Source: Inhella proteolytica
Lineage (GTDB): Bacteria > Pseudomonadota > Gammaproteobacteria > Burkholderiales > Burkholderiaceae_C
Assembly: GCF_016093275.1 (NCBI RefSeq)
Contig: NZ_JAEDAK010000001.1
Location: 310,001 to 374,000, forward strand
Direction of reading: 5' to 3'
DNA length: 64,000 bases
The translations under genes and the position numbers were made by a program. The notes beneath the pieces are model-generated. The model was given only the letters and a program-made list of their open reading frames with translations. It had not been told where the DNA came from and made no database searches. Of this stretch, positions 30,716 through 39,988 are shown piece after piece. The first letter of the stretch is position 1. The number at the start of each line of letters is the position of its first letter.

Positions 30716-32104
30716 ATGCAAGTCGACGCATCCATCTTCAAGGCCTATGACATCCGCGGCATCGTCGGCAAGAACCTCGACGAGAAAGTGGCCGAGCACA
30801 TCGGTCGCGCCTTCGGTACCGAGGCGCGCGCCAAGGGGGAGAAGGCCGTGGTGGTGGGGCGTGACGGCCGCGTCTCGGGCCCCAAGCTGGCCGCGGCCCT
30901 GATGCGCGGCCTGCGCGCCGCTGGCGTCGATGTGGTCGACATCGGCATGGTGACCACGCCGATGACCTATTACGTGGCCGCCACGCGCGGCCAGCATGGC
31001 TGCAACAGCTGCATCCAGATCACCGGCAGCCACAACCCCAAGGACTACAACGGCTTCAAGATGGTGCTGGCCGGCCATGCCGTGTACGGCGAGGAGATCC
31101 AGGGCCTGCGCCGCCGCATCGAAGCCGAGGACTACAGCAAGGGCAAGGGACGCGCCGGCCAGATGGACATCCAGGCCGAGTACCTGCAGCGCATCGTCAG
31201 CGACTGCAAGCTCGCTCGCCCGATGAAGGTGGTGGTGGACAGCGGCAACGGCATCCCCGGCGCTTCGGCCCCGGCCATCCTGCGCGCGCTCGGCTGCGAG
31301 GTCATCGACATCTACTCCAAGGTGGATGGCGACTTCCCCAACCACCACCCGGACCCGAGCAAGCTCGAAAACCTGGAAGACCTGAAGAAGATCGTCCACG
31401 CCTGCGACGCCGAGCTCGGCCTGGCCTTTGACGGCGATGGCGACCGCCTCGGCATCGTCACCAAGGACGGCAAGGTCATCATGCCGGACCGCCAGTACAT
31501 GTTGCTGGTCAAGGACGTGCTGACCCGCGTGCCGGGCGCCGAGATCATTTACGACGTCAAGTGCACCCAGCGCCTGGCCCCCTGGATCAAGAAGCATGGC
31601 GGCCGCCCGCTGATGTGGAAGACCGGCCACTCGCTGGCCAAGGCCAAGCTGAAGGAGACCGGTGCGCCGATCGCCGGCGAGCTCAGCGGCCACATCTTCT
31701 TTGCCGAGCGCTGGTACGGCTTTGACGACGGCATGTACACCGCCGCGCGCATGCTGGAGATCCTGAGCCGCGAGAAGGACCCCAGCAAGCTGCTCAACAG
31801 CCTGCCGGATTCGGTCAACACGCCCGAGCTCAACGTGCCCTGCGCCGAGGGCGAGCACCACGCCATCACGGCGCGCCTGCTCGAAGTGGCGAAGTTCCCG
31901 AACGCCAAGGAGGTCATCACCATCGATGGCCTGCGCGTCGAATACAAGGATGGCTTCGGCCTGATCCGCGCCTCCAACACCACGCCGGTGCTGGTGCTGC
32001 GCTTCGAGGGCCACACGCAGGAAGCGTTGGATCGCATCCAGGCCGAGGTCATGGGCGAACTACTCAAGGTCAAGCCGGACGCGACCTTCCAAGCCGGACA
32101 CTGA
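30716..32104 (+). CDS. Phosphomannomutase/phosphoglucomutase
   Basis: This 462-residue enzyme interconverts 6- and 1-phosphates of mannose or glucose for LPS and exopolysaccharide precursors (AlgC/ManB type). It has the phosphoserine loop with S105 (QITGSHNPKDYNGFK), the metal loop AFDGDGDRLG, the sugar-binding loop ELSGHIFFAERWYGFDDG, and the phosphate-binding RASNTTPVLVLRFEG near the C-terminus. It is separated from waaA by four bases, suggesting one envelope-polysaccharide transcript. Confidence 0.95.
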   Translation: MQVDASIFKAYDIRGIVGKNLDEKVAEHIGRAFGTEARAKGEKAVVVGRDGRVSGPKLAAALMRGLRAAGVDVVDIGMVTTPMTYYVAATRGQHGCNSCIQITGSHNPKDYNGFKMVLAGHAVYGEEIQGLRRRIEAEDYSKGKGRAGQMDIQAEYLQRIVSDCKLARPMKVVVDSGNGIPGASAPAILRALGCEVIDIYSKVDGDFPNHHPDPSKLENLEDLKKIVHACDAELGLAFDGDGDRLGIVTKDGKVIMPDRQYMLLVKDVLTRVPGAEIIYDVKCTQRLAPWIKKHGGRPLMWKTGHSLAKAKLKETGAPIAGELSGHIFFAERWYGFDDGMYTAARMLEILSREKDPSKLLNSLPDSVNTPELNVPCAEGEHHAITARLLEVAKFPNAKEVITIDGLRVEYKDGFGLIRASNTTPVLVLRFEGHTQEALDRIQAEVMGELLKVKPDATFQAGH

Positions 32105-32108
32105 ACCG

Positions 32109-33356
32109 ATGCGCGAGCGCGCCGCGCGCTGGCTCTGGGGCAGCGCGATGCGCCTGGCCGCTCCGCTGCTGCTGGCGCGCTGGTGGTGGCGTGGCCGGGT
32201 CGAGCCGGGCTACCGCGCGGCGATGGCCGAGCGCCTGGGCTTCTGCGGCAGCGGTGCAGGGCAGGGCGGCTGGGTCTGGCTGCATGCGGTGTCGCTGGGC
32301 GAGACGCGCGCCGCCCAGCCGCTCATCGAGGCGCTGCGCCGGCGCGAACCCGGCCTGCGCCTGCTGCTGACGCACACCACCGCCACCGGGCGGGAAGCGG
32401 GCCGGGCGCTGTTGCGCGCGGGCGATGCCCAATGCTGGCTGCCCCTCGACACGCCGGGCGCGGTGCGGCGCTTCTATGCCCACTGGCGCCCGTGCCTGGG
32501 CCTGCTGATGGAGACCGAGGTCTGGCCCACCCTGCTGGCCGACCCGCAGGCGCCGCCCATCCACCTCGTCAATGCGCGGCTGAGTGCCAAGAGCCTGCGG
32601 CAGGGGCAGCGCTTCCCGAACCTGCTGGGCGCGGCCGCGCGGCGCCTGCGCAGCGCCCTGGCGCAGACCCAGCCTGATGCCGAGCGCCTGCGCCTGATGG
32701 GCGTGGCCCAGGTCGAGGTATTGGGCAATCTGAAGTTCGATCTGCAGCCCGATCTGGCCCTGCTGCAGCGCGGGCAGGCCTGGCGCCCGGCCGGCCCGCC
32801 GGTTCTGCTCGCCGCCGTCACCCGCGAGGGCGAGGAGGCGGAACTGCTGAAGGCCTGGCAGGCGCTGCCGGAGCCGCGTCCGCGCCTGCTGGTGGTGCCG
32901 CGCCACCCGCAGCGCTTCGAGGAGGTGGCGACGCTGCTGGGGCGCCCCGCGCGCCGATCGCTCTGGGGCGACGTCGGCCCCGACGCCTCCGCCCTGGCCC
33001 AGCCGCTGTGGCTGGGCGACTCGATGCGCGAGATGCCGCTGTACTACGGCCTGGCGGATCTGGCCCTGCTGGGCGGCAGCTTCGGGCCCTTCGGCGGCCA
33101 GAACCTGATCGAGGCGGCGGCCTGCGGTTGCCCGTTGATCCTTGGGCCAAGCACTTTCAATTTCGCGCAGGCGGCCGAGCTGGCCTTGCAAGCCGGTGCC
33201 GCGCAACAGGTGAGCGATGTCCGGGCTGCCCTGGCGCTGGCGATGCAACTGCTGAACGACAAAGCGGCCTTGCAACAGATGCGCAAGGCCGCCTTGGCGT
33301 TCGCGGCTGCCCATCGGGGCGCCGCCGAGCGGATGGCCGAGCGCGTGCTCGGCTGA
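32109..33356 (+). CDS. waaA: 3-deoxy-D-manno-octulosonic acid transferase
   Basis: This 415-residue inner-membrane-associated glycosyltransferase adds Kdo to lipid A precursors from CMP-Kdo. The N-terminus contains the membrane-associated basic helix and VWLHAVSLGETRAAQPL with the catalytic glutamate in SLGE. The second domain has LLVVPRHPQRFEEV and the nucleotide-binding LLGGSFGPFGGQNLIEAAACG. Length is normal for the family. It is the last gene of the plus-strand block and converges on the TonB-domain gene five bases later. Confidence 0.95.
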   Translation: MRERAARWLWGSAMRLAAPLLLARWWWRGRVEPGYRAAMAERLGFCGSGAGQGGWVWLHAVSLGETRAAQPLIEALRRREPGLRLLLTHTTATGREAGRALLRAGDAQCWLPLDTPGAVRRFYAHWRPCLGLLMETEVWPTLLADPQAPPIHLVNARLSAKSLRQGQRFPNLLGAAARRLRSALAQTQPDAERLRLMGVAQVEVLGNLKFDLQPDLALLQRGQAWRPAGPPVLLAAVTREGEEAELLKAWQALPEPRPRLLVVPRHPQRFEEVATLLGRPARRSLWGDVGPDASALAQPLWLGDSMREMPLYYGLADLALLGGSFGPFGGQNLIEAAACGCPLILGPSTFNFAQAAELALQAGAAQQVSDVRAALALAMQLLNDKAALQQMRKAALAFAAAHRGAAERMAERVLG

Positions 33357-33361
33357 GCCGC

Positions 33362-33679
33362 TTATTCCTCGTTGCGGTACACGAGCTTGACCTCGTGGGT
33401 CTCCTTCTGACCCGTCCCTTCGAACTTCCAGCCCTTCAGCGCTTCGATCGAGGCGCGGTCAAACACGCGCTTGGGTTCCGCCTCAAGAATCTCCACTTCC
33501 AGCACCGAACCATCCGGCCCGATGGTGAGCTTGGCACGCACCGAGCCCGCGTTGATGGACTTGCGCGCGGCCTCGGCGGGGAACTCCGGCGGCACCTTCT
33601 TGATGACCTTCGGCGCGGCCATCGCCAGGCCGGCTGACATCAGGACAGCCAGGGCGGTGCTGCGGACGAACCAATTCAT
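33362..33679 (-). CDS. Small periplasmic TonB-domain protein
   Basis: This 105-residue protein has a signal peptide (hydrophobic to about residue 20, ending LAMAAPK) and then only a TonB C-terminal-like domain (PPEFPAEAARKSINAGSVRA, LTIGPDGSVLEVEILEAEPK). It lacks the membrane anchor helix plus proline-rich spacer of a true TonB, so it cannot transduce energy in the usual way. It lies 27 bases after the chemoreceptor gene and probably shares its transcript. The role is unknown. Confidence 0.78.
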   Translation of the reverse strand: MNWFVRSTALAVLMSAGLAMAAPKVIKKVPPEFPAEAARKSINAGSVRAKLTIGPDGSVLEVEILEAEPKRVFDRASIEALKGWKFEGTGQKETHEVKLVYRNEE

Positions 33680-33706
33680 GCGCTTCTCCTTGAGATTTCG
33701 AGTTCT

Positions 33707-35257
33707 TCAGTTGTTCGTGCGGAAGTAGGCCACAGCTTCCAGCAGGCGGGCGGAGCTGTCGGTCAGCGCCTCGGTGCTGCGGTTGAGCTCGCTGACCAGG
33801 CCGGCATTCTGCTGGGTGCTGCGATCCAGCTCGTTCATGGCCTGGTTCACCACGCTCACGCCACCCGCCTGTTCCTGGGCGGAGAGCGAGATTTCCTCGA
33901 TCAGCTGACCCATGTTGTTGACCTCGTCCACCACCTCGCGGATGGTGGCGCCGGCGTTGTTCACCAGGGTCGTGCCGTTCTCCACCTTGACGGTGGATTC
34001 GCTGATCAGCACCTTGATTTCCTTGGCAGCATCGGCCGCCCGCGAAGCCAGGGCGCGCACTTCGGAAGCCACCACGGCGAAGCCGCGGCCGTGCTCGCCG
34101 GCCCGCGCGGCTTCCACCGCCGCGTTCAGGGCGAGGATGTTGGTCTGGAAGGCGATGCCGTCGATCACGCCGATGATGTCGCCGATGCGGCGCGAGCTGG
34201 CGCTGATTTCCTGCATCGTGGCCACCACCTGGCCCACTACTTGGCCGCCGGCCGAGGCCGAACCGCGCGCCTGTGTGGCGATGGTGGCGGCCTTGCGAGT
34301 CAGCTCGCTGGCGCCACTGAGGTTGGCGGCGATCTCTTCCACCGAAGCGGCCGTGGTCTGCAGATTGCCGGCCGAACGCGAGGTGCGCTCGGAGAGGTCG
34401 TGGTTGCTCGTCGCGATGGCGCTGGCGTTGCTGGAGACCTCATTGGCCGCGGCGTTGACGCTGGCCAGCACCCCCGAAAGGGCCGACTGCATCTCCTGCA
34501 TCGAGTGCAGCATCTGGGCCAGTTCGTCACGGCCCTCGGTGCGGATCTCGTGCGTCAGGTCGCCGCTGCGGATCGCTTCGGCCGCCTGCTGGGCCACGCG
34601 CACCGGGCGGATGATGGTGCCGACGATGGCCCAGCCGCCGCCCACACCGATCAGCACCGCCACCAGCAGCAGGCCCATCGTCATCCAGGTCGCGTTGGTG
34701 GCCACCTTAGCGCCATCTTCGGCAAGATCGTGGGCTGACTTGAACTGCAGGTCCACCATGCCTTTCAGGCTTTCCTGGTAGGCCGTCTGGGCCGGGCGGA
34801 TGTCGGCAATCAGACTCTCACGCGCCTCGTCGGGGCTGCCGTCCTTCTGGATGCCGCGGAACTTCGTGATGGCGGCCACCAGTTTGTCCTTGCGCTCCTT
34901 CATCTGCGCGAGCAGCGTGCGCTCCTCATCGCTGTCGGCGGCGGCTTCCAGGGCGGCCAGCTGCTTGTTGCTTTCTTCCAGGGCCGCGTTGATGGCGGCC
35001 TGCTGGCGCTTGATCTGGTTGGCCGCATCCAGCAGCAGCAGGTCGCGGCTGGCGCGGGCCAGCACGCTCACCTGAGCTTCCAGGCTCTGCACCGCAGCAA
35101 TCTTTACCAGGCTGCTGTTGGCCGTGCGATCCAAGCTCTTTGATAGCCGGCTGGCGCTGTTGGCGCCGTATCCCCCGATGACGATCAGCAAAAGGATCAG
35201 CAGGCCGAAGCTCAGGGCAAGGCGCCAGCTGATGCGCATTTGGTTCAAAAAACTCAT
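33707..35257 (-). CDS. Methyl-accepting chemotaxis protein
   Basis: This 516-residue chemoreceptor has an N-terminal membrane helix (residues 10-30), a periplasmic four-helix-bundle ligand domain of about 155 residues, a second membrane helix near 190-210, a HAMP linker, and the long cytoplasmic signalling coiled coil. The hairpin tip [20 protein letters not shown] and [17 protein letters not shown] is intact. The C-terminus ends AVAYFRTNN without the NWETF tether that binds CheR in E. coli. No che genes are nearby. The ligand is not evident. Confidence 0.94.
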   Translation of the reverse strand: MSFLNQMRISWRLALSFGLLILLLIVIGGYGANSASRLSKSLDRTANSSLVKIAAVQSLEAQVSVLARASRDLLLLDAANQIKRQQAAINAALEESNKQLAALEAAADSDEERTLLAQMKERKDKLVAAITKFRGIQKDGSPDEARESLIADIRPAQTAYQESLKGMVDLQFKSAHDLAEDGAKVATNATWMTMGLLLVAVLIGVGGGWAIVGTIIRPVRVAQQAAEAIRSGDLTHEIRTEGRDELAQMLHSMQEMQSALSGVLASVNAAANEVSSNASAIATSNHDLSERTSRSAGNLQTTAASVEEIAANLSGASELTRKAATIATQARGSASAGGQVVGQVVATMQEISASSRRIGDIIGVIDGIAFQTNILALNAAVEAARAGEHGRGFAVVASEVRALASRAADAAKEIKVLISESTVKVENGTTLVNNAGATIREVVDEVNNMGQLIEEISLSAQEQAGGVSVVNQAMNELDRSTQQNAGLVSELNRSTEALTDSSARLLEAVAYFRTNN

Positions 35258-35421
35258 GGACCGGGTCCCTCAAACTAGGGGTTGGCTTGGAAAGACCCGA
35301 ATGCTACCGGCCGTGGCCTGACGGAATGCCCCTGAAACACCCGAGGAAAACCGGGGGCAGTGATGGAATTCGCAGGCAGCCTTCGCTGGCTCGGGGGGGC
35401 TGGTCGGGGGGGGAGGGGGCT

Positions 35422-35625
35422 TCAAGGCCCCTCGTCCCGCTCGCTGTAACGGCGCCAGGCCGAACTGGCCCGGCTCATCAGCCGCATTTGTCCGGCGAAG
35501 CGCTGGCAGCCCTGGCAGGCCAGCAGGTGCAGGCGCACCTGCACACGCGACCACCAGGGCAGGGCCTCGGCCTCCTGACGCACCAGGCGCATTGAGGTCT
35601 CGCGGCAGCTCAGCATCCATTTCAT
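35422..35625 (-). CDS. Small zinc-finger anti-sigma factor
   Basis: This 67-residue cytoplasmic protein has the zf-HC2-type motif HLLACQGCQRF (H-x3-C-x2-C) and an N-terminal SCRETS segment that in this family forms the sigma-binding helix. Its ATG overlaps the stop of the ECF sigma gene as TGATG, so both are coupled. Most ECF-controlled bufferin loci in alphaproteobacteria use a membrane anti-sigma factor; this one is a soluble zinc finger, so the metal or redox state may be sensed directly. That is inference from the motif. Confidence 0.75.
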   Translation of the reverse strand: MKWMLSCRETSMRLVRQEAEALPWWSRVQVRLHLLACQGCQRFAGQMRLMSRASSAWRRYSERDEGP

Positions 35626-36191
35626 CAACCGGCCTCCCGCGACTGGAACCAATTCAGCTGCAGGCACTCGCGCAAGCGCAGGCGGGCACGGTGCAGCATG
35701 ACCCAGAGGTTGGTCGGCGTGATGCCCAGCGCCTTACAGATCTCGTCGGTCTCCAGTTCCAGCCACTCGCGCATCATGAACAAGCGGCCTTGTTGGCCGG
35801 GCAGGTGGTCCACGCAGGCTTCCAGGACCTGAAAGAACTCGGCCTGGTGCAGGCTGTGCTCGGGGTCTCCCCAGTCGGCCGGCTGTTCGCGCCAGTGGCC
35901 GTCAGCCGCGAAGAGCTCATCCTCGATCGAGCGCTCGTCGTCAGCCGTGGTGGATATTTCGCGGCAGTTGCGGCGGATCTGATCGACCAGCTTGTGCTTG
36001 AGGATGCCGATCAGCCAGGTGCGCAGCTGACTGCGCCCGGCGAAGGCTTGTGGACGCTCCAGCGCGGCCAGCAGGGTTTCGGAGACCGCATCCTCCGCCC
36101 ATGCCGGGTTGCGCAACTGCAGCTGGGCATAGCGCAGCAGCTGGGGGCGCAAGGCCTCCAGGTCGTGGGGGTTCAGGGGCGGGGCGGTCAT
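35625..36191 (-). CDS. ECF RNA polymerase sigma factor
   Basis: This 188-residue sigma-70 family protein has region 2 (LLRYAQLQLRNPAWAEDAVS, WLIGILKHKLVDQIRR) and region 4 (EWLELETDEICKALGITPTN) with the typical ECF spacing. The start at 36191 (MTAPPLNPHDLEALRP) was chosen because residues before it in the long frame are non-family sequence. It is divergent from the bufferin operon with 109 bases between, and is cotranscribed with the zinc-finger anti-sigma factor. In Cupriavidus and Caulobacter, ECF factors control equivalent DUF2282/DUF692 operons under metal stress; regulation here is inferred from that. Confidence 0.9.
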   Translation of the reverse strand: MTAPPLNPHDLEALRPQLLRYAQLQLRNPAWAEDAVSETLLAALERPQAFAGRSQLRTWLIGILKHKLVDQIRRNCREISTTADDERSIEDELFAADGHWREQPADWGDPEHSLHQAEFFQVLEACVDHLPGQQGRLFMMREWLELETDEICKALGITPTNLWVMLHRARLRLRECLQLNWFQSREAG

Positions 36192-36205
36192 CGGAGCGGG
36201 CGCAG

Positions 36206-36231
36206 TGTAAGGATGCGGCCCTCGTTGCGAC
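36206..36231 (+). promoter_or_regulatory. Candidate ECF promoter of the bufferin operon
   Basis: Between the divergent sigma gene and bufA, TGTAAGG (36206-36212) followed 15 bases later by CGAC (36228-36231) resembles an ECF-type -35/-10 pair. It lies about 70 bases before the bufA start. It could serve autoregulated expression of the operon. The match is modest and was read by eye. Confidence 0.35.
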
Positions 36232-36300
36232 CACTGTCCGTCTTCACCGAAGATGGCCGCGACCGTCGCGGTCCACCTCCATCCCCAAACAAGGAGTCTG

Positions 36301-36582
36301 ATGATGATTTCCCGCCAACGTCTCGTTCTGGCCGCCGTCGGTGCCGCCGTGGGTCTGTCGCTGAGCCAGCCCGTGCTGGCGCAGGACAAGGCCAAGGAAA
36401 AGTGCTTCGGCATCACCAAGGCCGGGCAGAACGACTGCGCCAACCTCAGCGGCAGCCATTCCTGCGCCGGACAGTCCACGGTCGACAACTCGCCGGACGA
36501 ATGGAAGTACGTGCCCAAGGGCCAGTGCAAGACCATGAAGGGCCTGACGGCGGACGAGGCCAAGGCCAAGTTGAAGAAGTAA
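36301..36582 (+). CDS. bufA: Bufferin precursor peptide, DUF2282 (BufA1/GigP-like)
   Basis: This 93-residue exported peptide has a signal peptide ending near VLAQ27 and four cysteines at C35, C46, C55 and C76, arranged as CFGITKAGQNDC, GSHSC and KGQC. This is the DUF2282 pattern of bufferins, ribosomal peptides whose cysteines are oxidised by the MNIO enzyme encoded next door and which then bind copper in the periplasm. The AAGGAG at 36291-36296 precedes two ATGs (36301 and 36304); either may be used. The gene ends three bases before bufB. Metal binding is known for relatives, not shown here. Confidence 0.9.
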   Translation: MMISRQRLVLAAVGAAVGLSLSQPVLAQDKAKEKCFGITKAGQNDCANLSGSHSCAGQSTVDNSPDEWKYVPKGQCKTMKGLTADEAKAKLKK

Positions 36583-36585
36583 GCG

Positions 36586-37434
36586 ATGGCGGGTGCACTT
36601 GAGCGCCAGTGCGGCATCGGCTGGCGCCACCCGCATCACGAGGAATTGCTGCAGCGGCTGCCGCCGCTGCCCTTCATCGAGGTGCACAGCGAGAACCACT
36701 TCGGCGCCGGCGGCGCTGCGCGGGCCCTGCTGCTGCAGGCGCGCGAGCACTACCCGCTGAGTCTTCACGGGGTGGGCCTGGGGCTGGGATCGGTGGCGGG
36801 TGTGGACCCGGATCACCTCGATCAACTGGCCGCCCTGGTCGAGGCCTGCGAACCCGTGCGGGTTTCCGACCATGCCTGCTTCGCGCGGGTACCCGGCCTG
36901 GGCGGCTTCCAGCATGCGGCCGATCTGCTGCCGATCGCGTTTGACGAGGCGAGCCTGCAGCGCCTGTGCCAGGCGGTGCAGCAGGTGCAGGAGCGGCTGT
37001 GCCGCCCCATCGCGGTGGAGAACCTCAGTGCCTATCTGGGCTGGGCGCAGCCGGGCCTGGCCGAACCGGAGTTCTTCAACGAACTGACCCGGCGCAGCGG
37101 GTGTTCGCTGCTGCTGGACCTGAACAACCTGATGGTGAACGCGCTGAACCGGGGCGAGCCGCACGCGCTGCTGGCCTGCCAGGACTGGGTGGACCGGATC
37201 CGACCCGGCAGCGTGGCCGAAATCCATCTGGCCGGGCACAGCCAGCCGATCGACGGCCTGGTCATCGACGACCATGGCAGCGCGGTCAGCGAAGCGGTCT
37301 GGGCCCTGTACCGCCACACCTGCCGCCGCCTCGGCCCGGTGCCCTGCCTGATCGAGTGGGACACCGAGCTGCCCCCACTCGACACCTTGCTGGCGCAGGC
37401 ACAGCGGGCCGACCGGGAAGGGGCGTTGGCGTGA
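36586..37434 (+). CDS. bufB: MNIO/DUF692 multinuclear iron oxygenase (BufB/GigA-like)
   Basis: This 282-residue cytoplasmic TIM-barrel enzyme belongs to the multinuclear non-heme iron oxidases. Metal-ligand segments are visible in order: [65 protein letters not shown] and [18 protein letters not shown]. In studied relatives it converts cysteines of the DUF2282 peptide to thiooxazoles. It lies between bufA (three-base gap) and bufC (GTGA overlap), the expected partners. Confidence 0.93.
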   Translation: MAGALERQCGIGWRHPHHEELLQRLPPLPFIEVHSENHFGAGGAARALLLQAREHYPLSLHGVGLGLGSVAGVDPDHLDQLAALVEACEPVRVSDHACFARVPGLGGFQHAADLLPIAFDEASLQRLCQAVQQVQERLCRPIAVENLSAYLGWAQPGLAEPEFFNELTRRSGCSLLLDLNNLMVNALNRGEPHALLACQDWVDRIRPGSVAEIHLAGHSQPIDGLVIDDHGSAVSEAVWALYRHTCRRLGPVPCLIEWDTELPPLDTLLAQAQRADREGALA

Positions 37435-38189
37435 CGGTGGACGCGCAGGCGCGCCTGGTCCAGGCCATCTGGGGCCCTGAGCCCCCGTCGGCCGGGGCGC
37501 TGGAAGCGGCCGGGCTGAGCGGCCTGGGTAGCCATGGCCTGGCGCGTGGGCTCGCGGCCTACCGTGAACATGCCAAGGCGCTCAGCGTGCGCGTGCTGGC
37601 GGCCGCCTACCCCCGTGTGCAGGCCTGGTTGGGCGACGAGGACTTCGCCGGCTTGGCCTGGGCCTTCGCGCGGCGCCAACCGCCTCAGGAGGGTGATCTG
37701 GCGCGTTGGGGTGGAACCCTGCCGGCCTTCCTGGCCGAACTGCCCGAGGTGGAGCCCGAGCTGCCGGCCCTGGCGAGGCTGGATTGGGCCCTGCATGCGC
37801 TGAGCTGGCAGGCCGATGAACACCCGCAGGCAGATCTGCTGGAGCAGTTGCAGGCCCAAGGCGATGGCATGCTCACGCTGAGTGCGCACCTGCACCGCTT
37901 GCAGCTGCCCGCCGGCGCCTGGGCGTGTGCCGAGGCTGTTGGGGCGCCCGCCTGGCAGATGCCCGGTGCCGAGGCAGGGCAGGGGGAACTGGTGGTGTGG
38001 CGGCAGGGCTGGCGGCCCTGCTGGGCAACGCTGCCAGCGGGTTGGGGCCTGTGGCTGGAGCGGCTTCAGGCCGGCGCGACCCTTGGCGAGGCCATCGAGA
38101 CCGCGCTGGAAGCGGCCCCCGATTTCAACCCCGGCCAGGCCCTGCATACCGCGCTGGCGGCCGGTTGGCTCTTGGGGCTGCGGCCGTAA
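37431..38189 (+). CDS. bufC: DUF2063 family protein (BufC/GigB-like)
   Basis: This 252-residue protein is the usual partner of the MNIO enzyme, thought to present the peptide substrate. The N-terminal DUF2063 domain is seen in [41 protein letters not shown], with the second domain carrying WALHALSW. It starts at GTG 37431, overlapping the bufB stop as GTGA, which gives the natural N-terminus [11 protein letters not shown]. Sequence in the second half is only weakly conserved in the family. Confidence 0.88.
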   Translation: MTVDAQARLVQAIWGPEPPSAGALEAAGLSGLGSHGLARGLAAYREHAKALSVRVLAAAYPRVQAWLGDEDFAGLAWAFARRQPPQEGDLARWGGTLPAFLAELPEVEPELPALARLDWALHALSWQADEHPQADLLEQLQAQGDGMLTLSAHLHRLQLPAGAWACAEAVGAPAWQMPGAEAGQGELVVWRQGWRPCWATLPAGWGLWLERLQAGATLGEAIETALEAAPDFNPGQALHTALAAGWLLGLRP

Positions 38190-38241
38190 GGTCTGGTGGC
38201 CTGGCGCGACCACTGCCCATTCCCACTCCAGGCACACACCC

Positions 38242-38739
38242 ATGTCCGCGAAGAATTTCCTGTTGGCGCTCTGGCAAGCGGCCAGCGATGCCGGCCTGCA
38301 ACCGAGCCGGCTGCCCCTGGGCCTGCGCACGCCGCTGGCCTGGCTGCAATCTCTGCTGCTGCTGGGCGCGCGGCTGCTGCTGGCCAAGGCCTTCTTTTGG
38401 TCCGGCCTGACGAAGCTGCGCGATTGGGACAGCACCCTGGCCCTGTTCCAGGACGAATACCAGGTGCCGTTCTTGCCGCCCGAGCTGGCGGCCTATGCCG
38501 GCACGGCGGGCGAACTGGTGCTGCCGGTGCTGTTGGCGCTCGGTTTGGGCGGGCGCTTCGCCGCCGCGGGCCTGAGCGTGGTCAATCTGATGGCGGTGCT
38601 CAGCCTGGCGGAGATTGCGCCGGCCGCACTGATCCAGCACCAGTTCTGGGGCGCCCTGGCCGTGCTGCTGCTGGTCTGGGGGCCCGGGCGTCTGAGTGTC
38701 GACGCCCACTGGCCCGCCGCGCTCACTCGTTCGGCCTGA
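38242..38739 (+). CDS. DoxX-family membrane protein (GigT-like)
   Basis: This 165-residue inner-membrane protein has four hydrophobic helices and the DoxX block LLLAKAFFWSGLTKLRDWDS...FQDEYQVPFLPPELAAY. DoxX proteins regularly close DUF2282/DUF692/DUF2063 operons (GigT in Cupriavidus); the proposed role is electron supply or quinone coupling, not settled. The start at 38242 lies 52 bases after bufC. Its end overlaps the convergent tolA gene by 17 bases. Confidence 0.88.
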   Translation: MSAKNFLLALWQAASDAGLQPSRLPLGLRTPLAWLQSLLLLGARLLLAKAFFWSGLTKLRDWDSTLALFQDEYQVPFLPPELAAYAGTAGELVLPVLLALGLGGRFAAAGLSVVNLMAVLSLAEIAPAALIQHQFWGALAVLLLVWGPGRLSVDAHWPAALTRSA

Positions 38740-39550
38740 AGGCCAGCACCATGCTGGCCGGCACGCGGCCATCGGTGTCGCGCGGCAGGCGCTCGGTCTT
38801 TTCAACCGCGCGCAGCACCGCCTGGTCCCAGCCGGCGTGGCCACTGCTCTTGAGCAGACGCGCGGCCAGGATCAGGCCATCGGGTGCGCAGCGAACCTCC
38901 ACCTCGGCAAGCGGGTTGCCGGCCACCGTTTCGGCAAACACGATGTTGGGGCGCACCCGGGCCTTGATGCGGCCGGCGTAGTTGGCGCTGGGCCCGCTGG
39001 ATTGCAGCGCCGTGCCGGTGGACTGCGGGCCACCGCTGGCGCCGGCCAGGCCCTGGATGCGGCGAAGGTTCTCCTGGCGCTGGGCTTCGCGCCGCGCCTC
39101 TTCCTGGGCCTTGGCGCGCTTCTCCTGCTCTTCCTTGAGCTTGTCGGCCTTGGCCTGCTCCTGCCGCAGCTTCTCGGCGGCCAGACGCTCCTGCTTCTTG
39201 CGCTCGGCCAACTCGCGCTGCTCCTGGAGCTTTTGCTGCAGCTTGCGCTCGCGCTCGATGGCGATCTGCGCGTCGCGCTGGGGTTCCGGCTCCTGCACCT
39301 GCGGCTTGGGGGCGGGCCGCGGCGCGGGTGCAGGCGGCGGGGGCTCGGGCTCCATCGCCTTGGGGGCGGCGGCTTCCGGGACGGCGGACCAGAGTTCCGC
39401 CTCCAGGGCCGGTTCGTCGTGGCTGCGCCAATCCAGCCCGGCCTTGAGCGCCAGCAGCAGCACGGCATGCGCCAGCAGCGCCAGCCCCACGCCGCGCCCG
39501 AGGCCGACGTTGGACTGCGGCCGCAGCGGCTGCGCCAGCGCGGTGGCCAT
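38723..39550 (-). CDS. tolA: Cell envelope protein TolA
   Basis: This 275-residue protein spans the periplasm from an inner-membrane helix at residues 17-37 (GVGLALLAHAVLLLALKAGL). A proline-rich stretch precedes a Lys/Glu/Arg/Gln-rich coiled coil at about 85-165, and a TonB/TolA-like C-terminal domain follows (ANYAGRIKARVRPNIVF, PDGLILAARLLKSSGHAGWD). It transmits proton-motive force from TolQR to Pal for outer-membrane constriction at division. Here tolB and pal do not follow as they usually do; the DoxX gene of the bufferin locus ends here instead. Confidence 0.9.
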   Translation of the reverse strand: MATALAQPLRPQSNVGLGRGVGLALLAHAVLLLALKAGLDWRSHDEPALEAELWSAVPEAAAPKAMEPEPPPPAPAPRPAPKPQVQEPEPQRDAQIAIERERKLQQKLQEQRELAERKKQERLAAEKLRQEQAKADKLKEEQEKRAKAQEEARREAQRQENLRRIQGLAGASGGPQSTGTALQSSGPSANYAGRIKARVRPNIVFAETVAGNPLAEVEVRCAPDGLILAARLLKSSGHAGWDQAVLRAVEKTERLPRDTDGRVPASMVLAFRPNE

Positions 39551-39553
39551 GGC

Positions 39554-39985
<432 letters not shown>

Positions 39986-39988
39986 CGC

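Noticed and set aside
33357-33361. Terminator expected between convergent waaA and the TonB-domain gene
   Set aside because: Only five bases separate the genes and no hairpin with a T run is visible.
35258-35421. Searched the gap before the chemoreceptor gene for a flagellar sigma-28 promoter
   Set aside because: No TAAA/GCCGATAA-like pair at proper spacing was found; the gap shows only short C-rich and G-rich runs.
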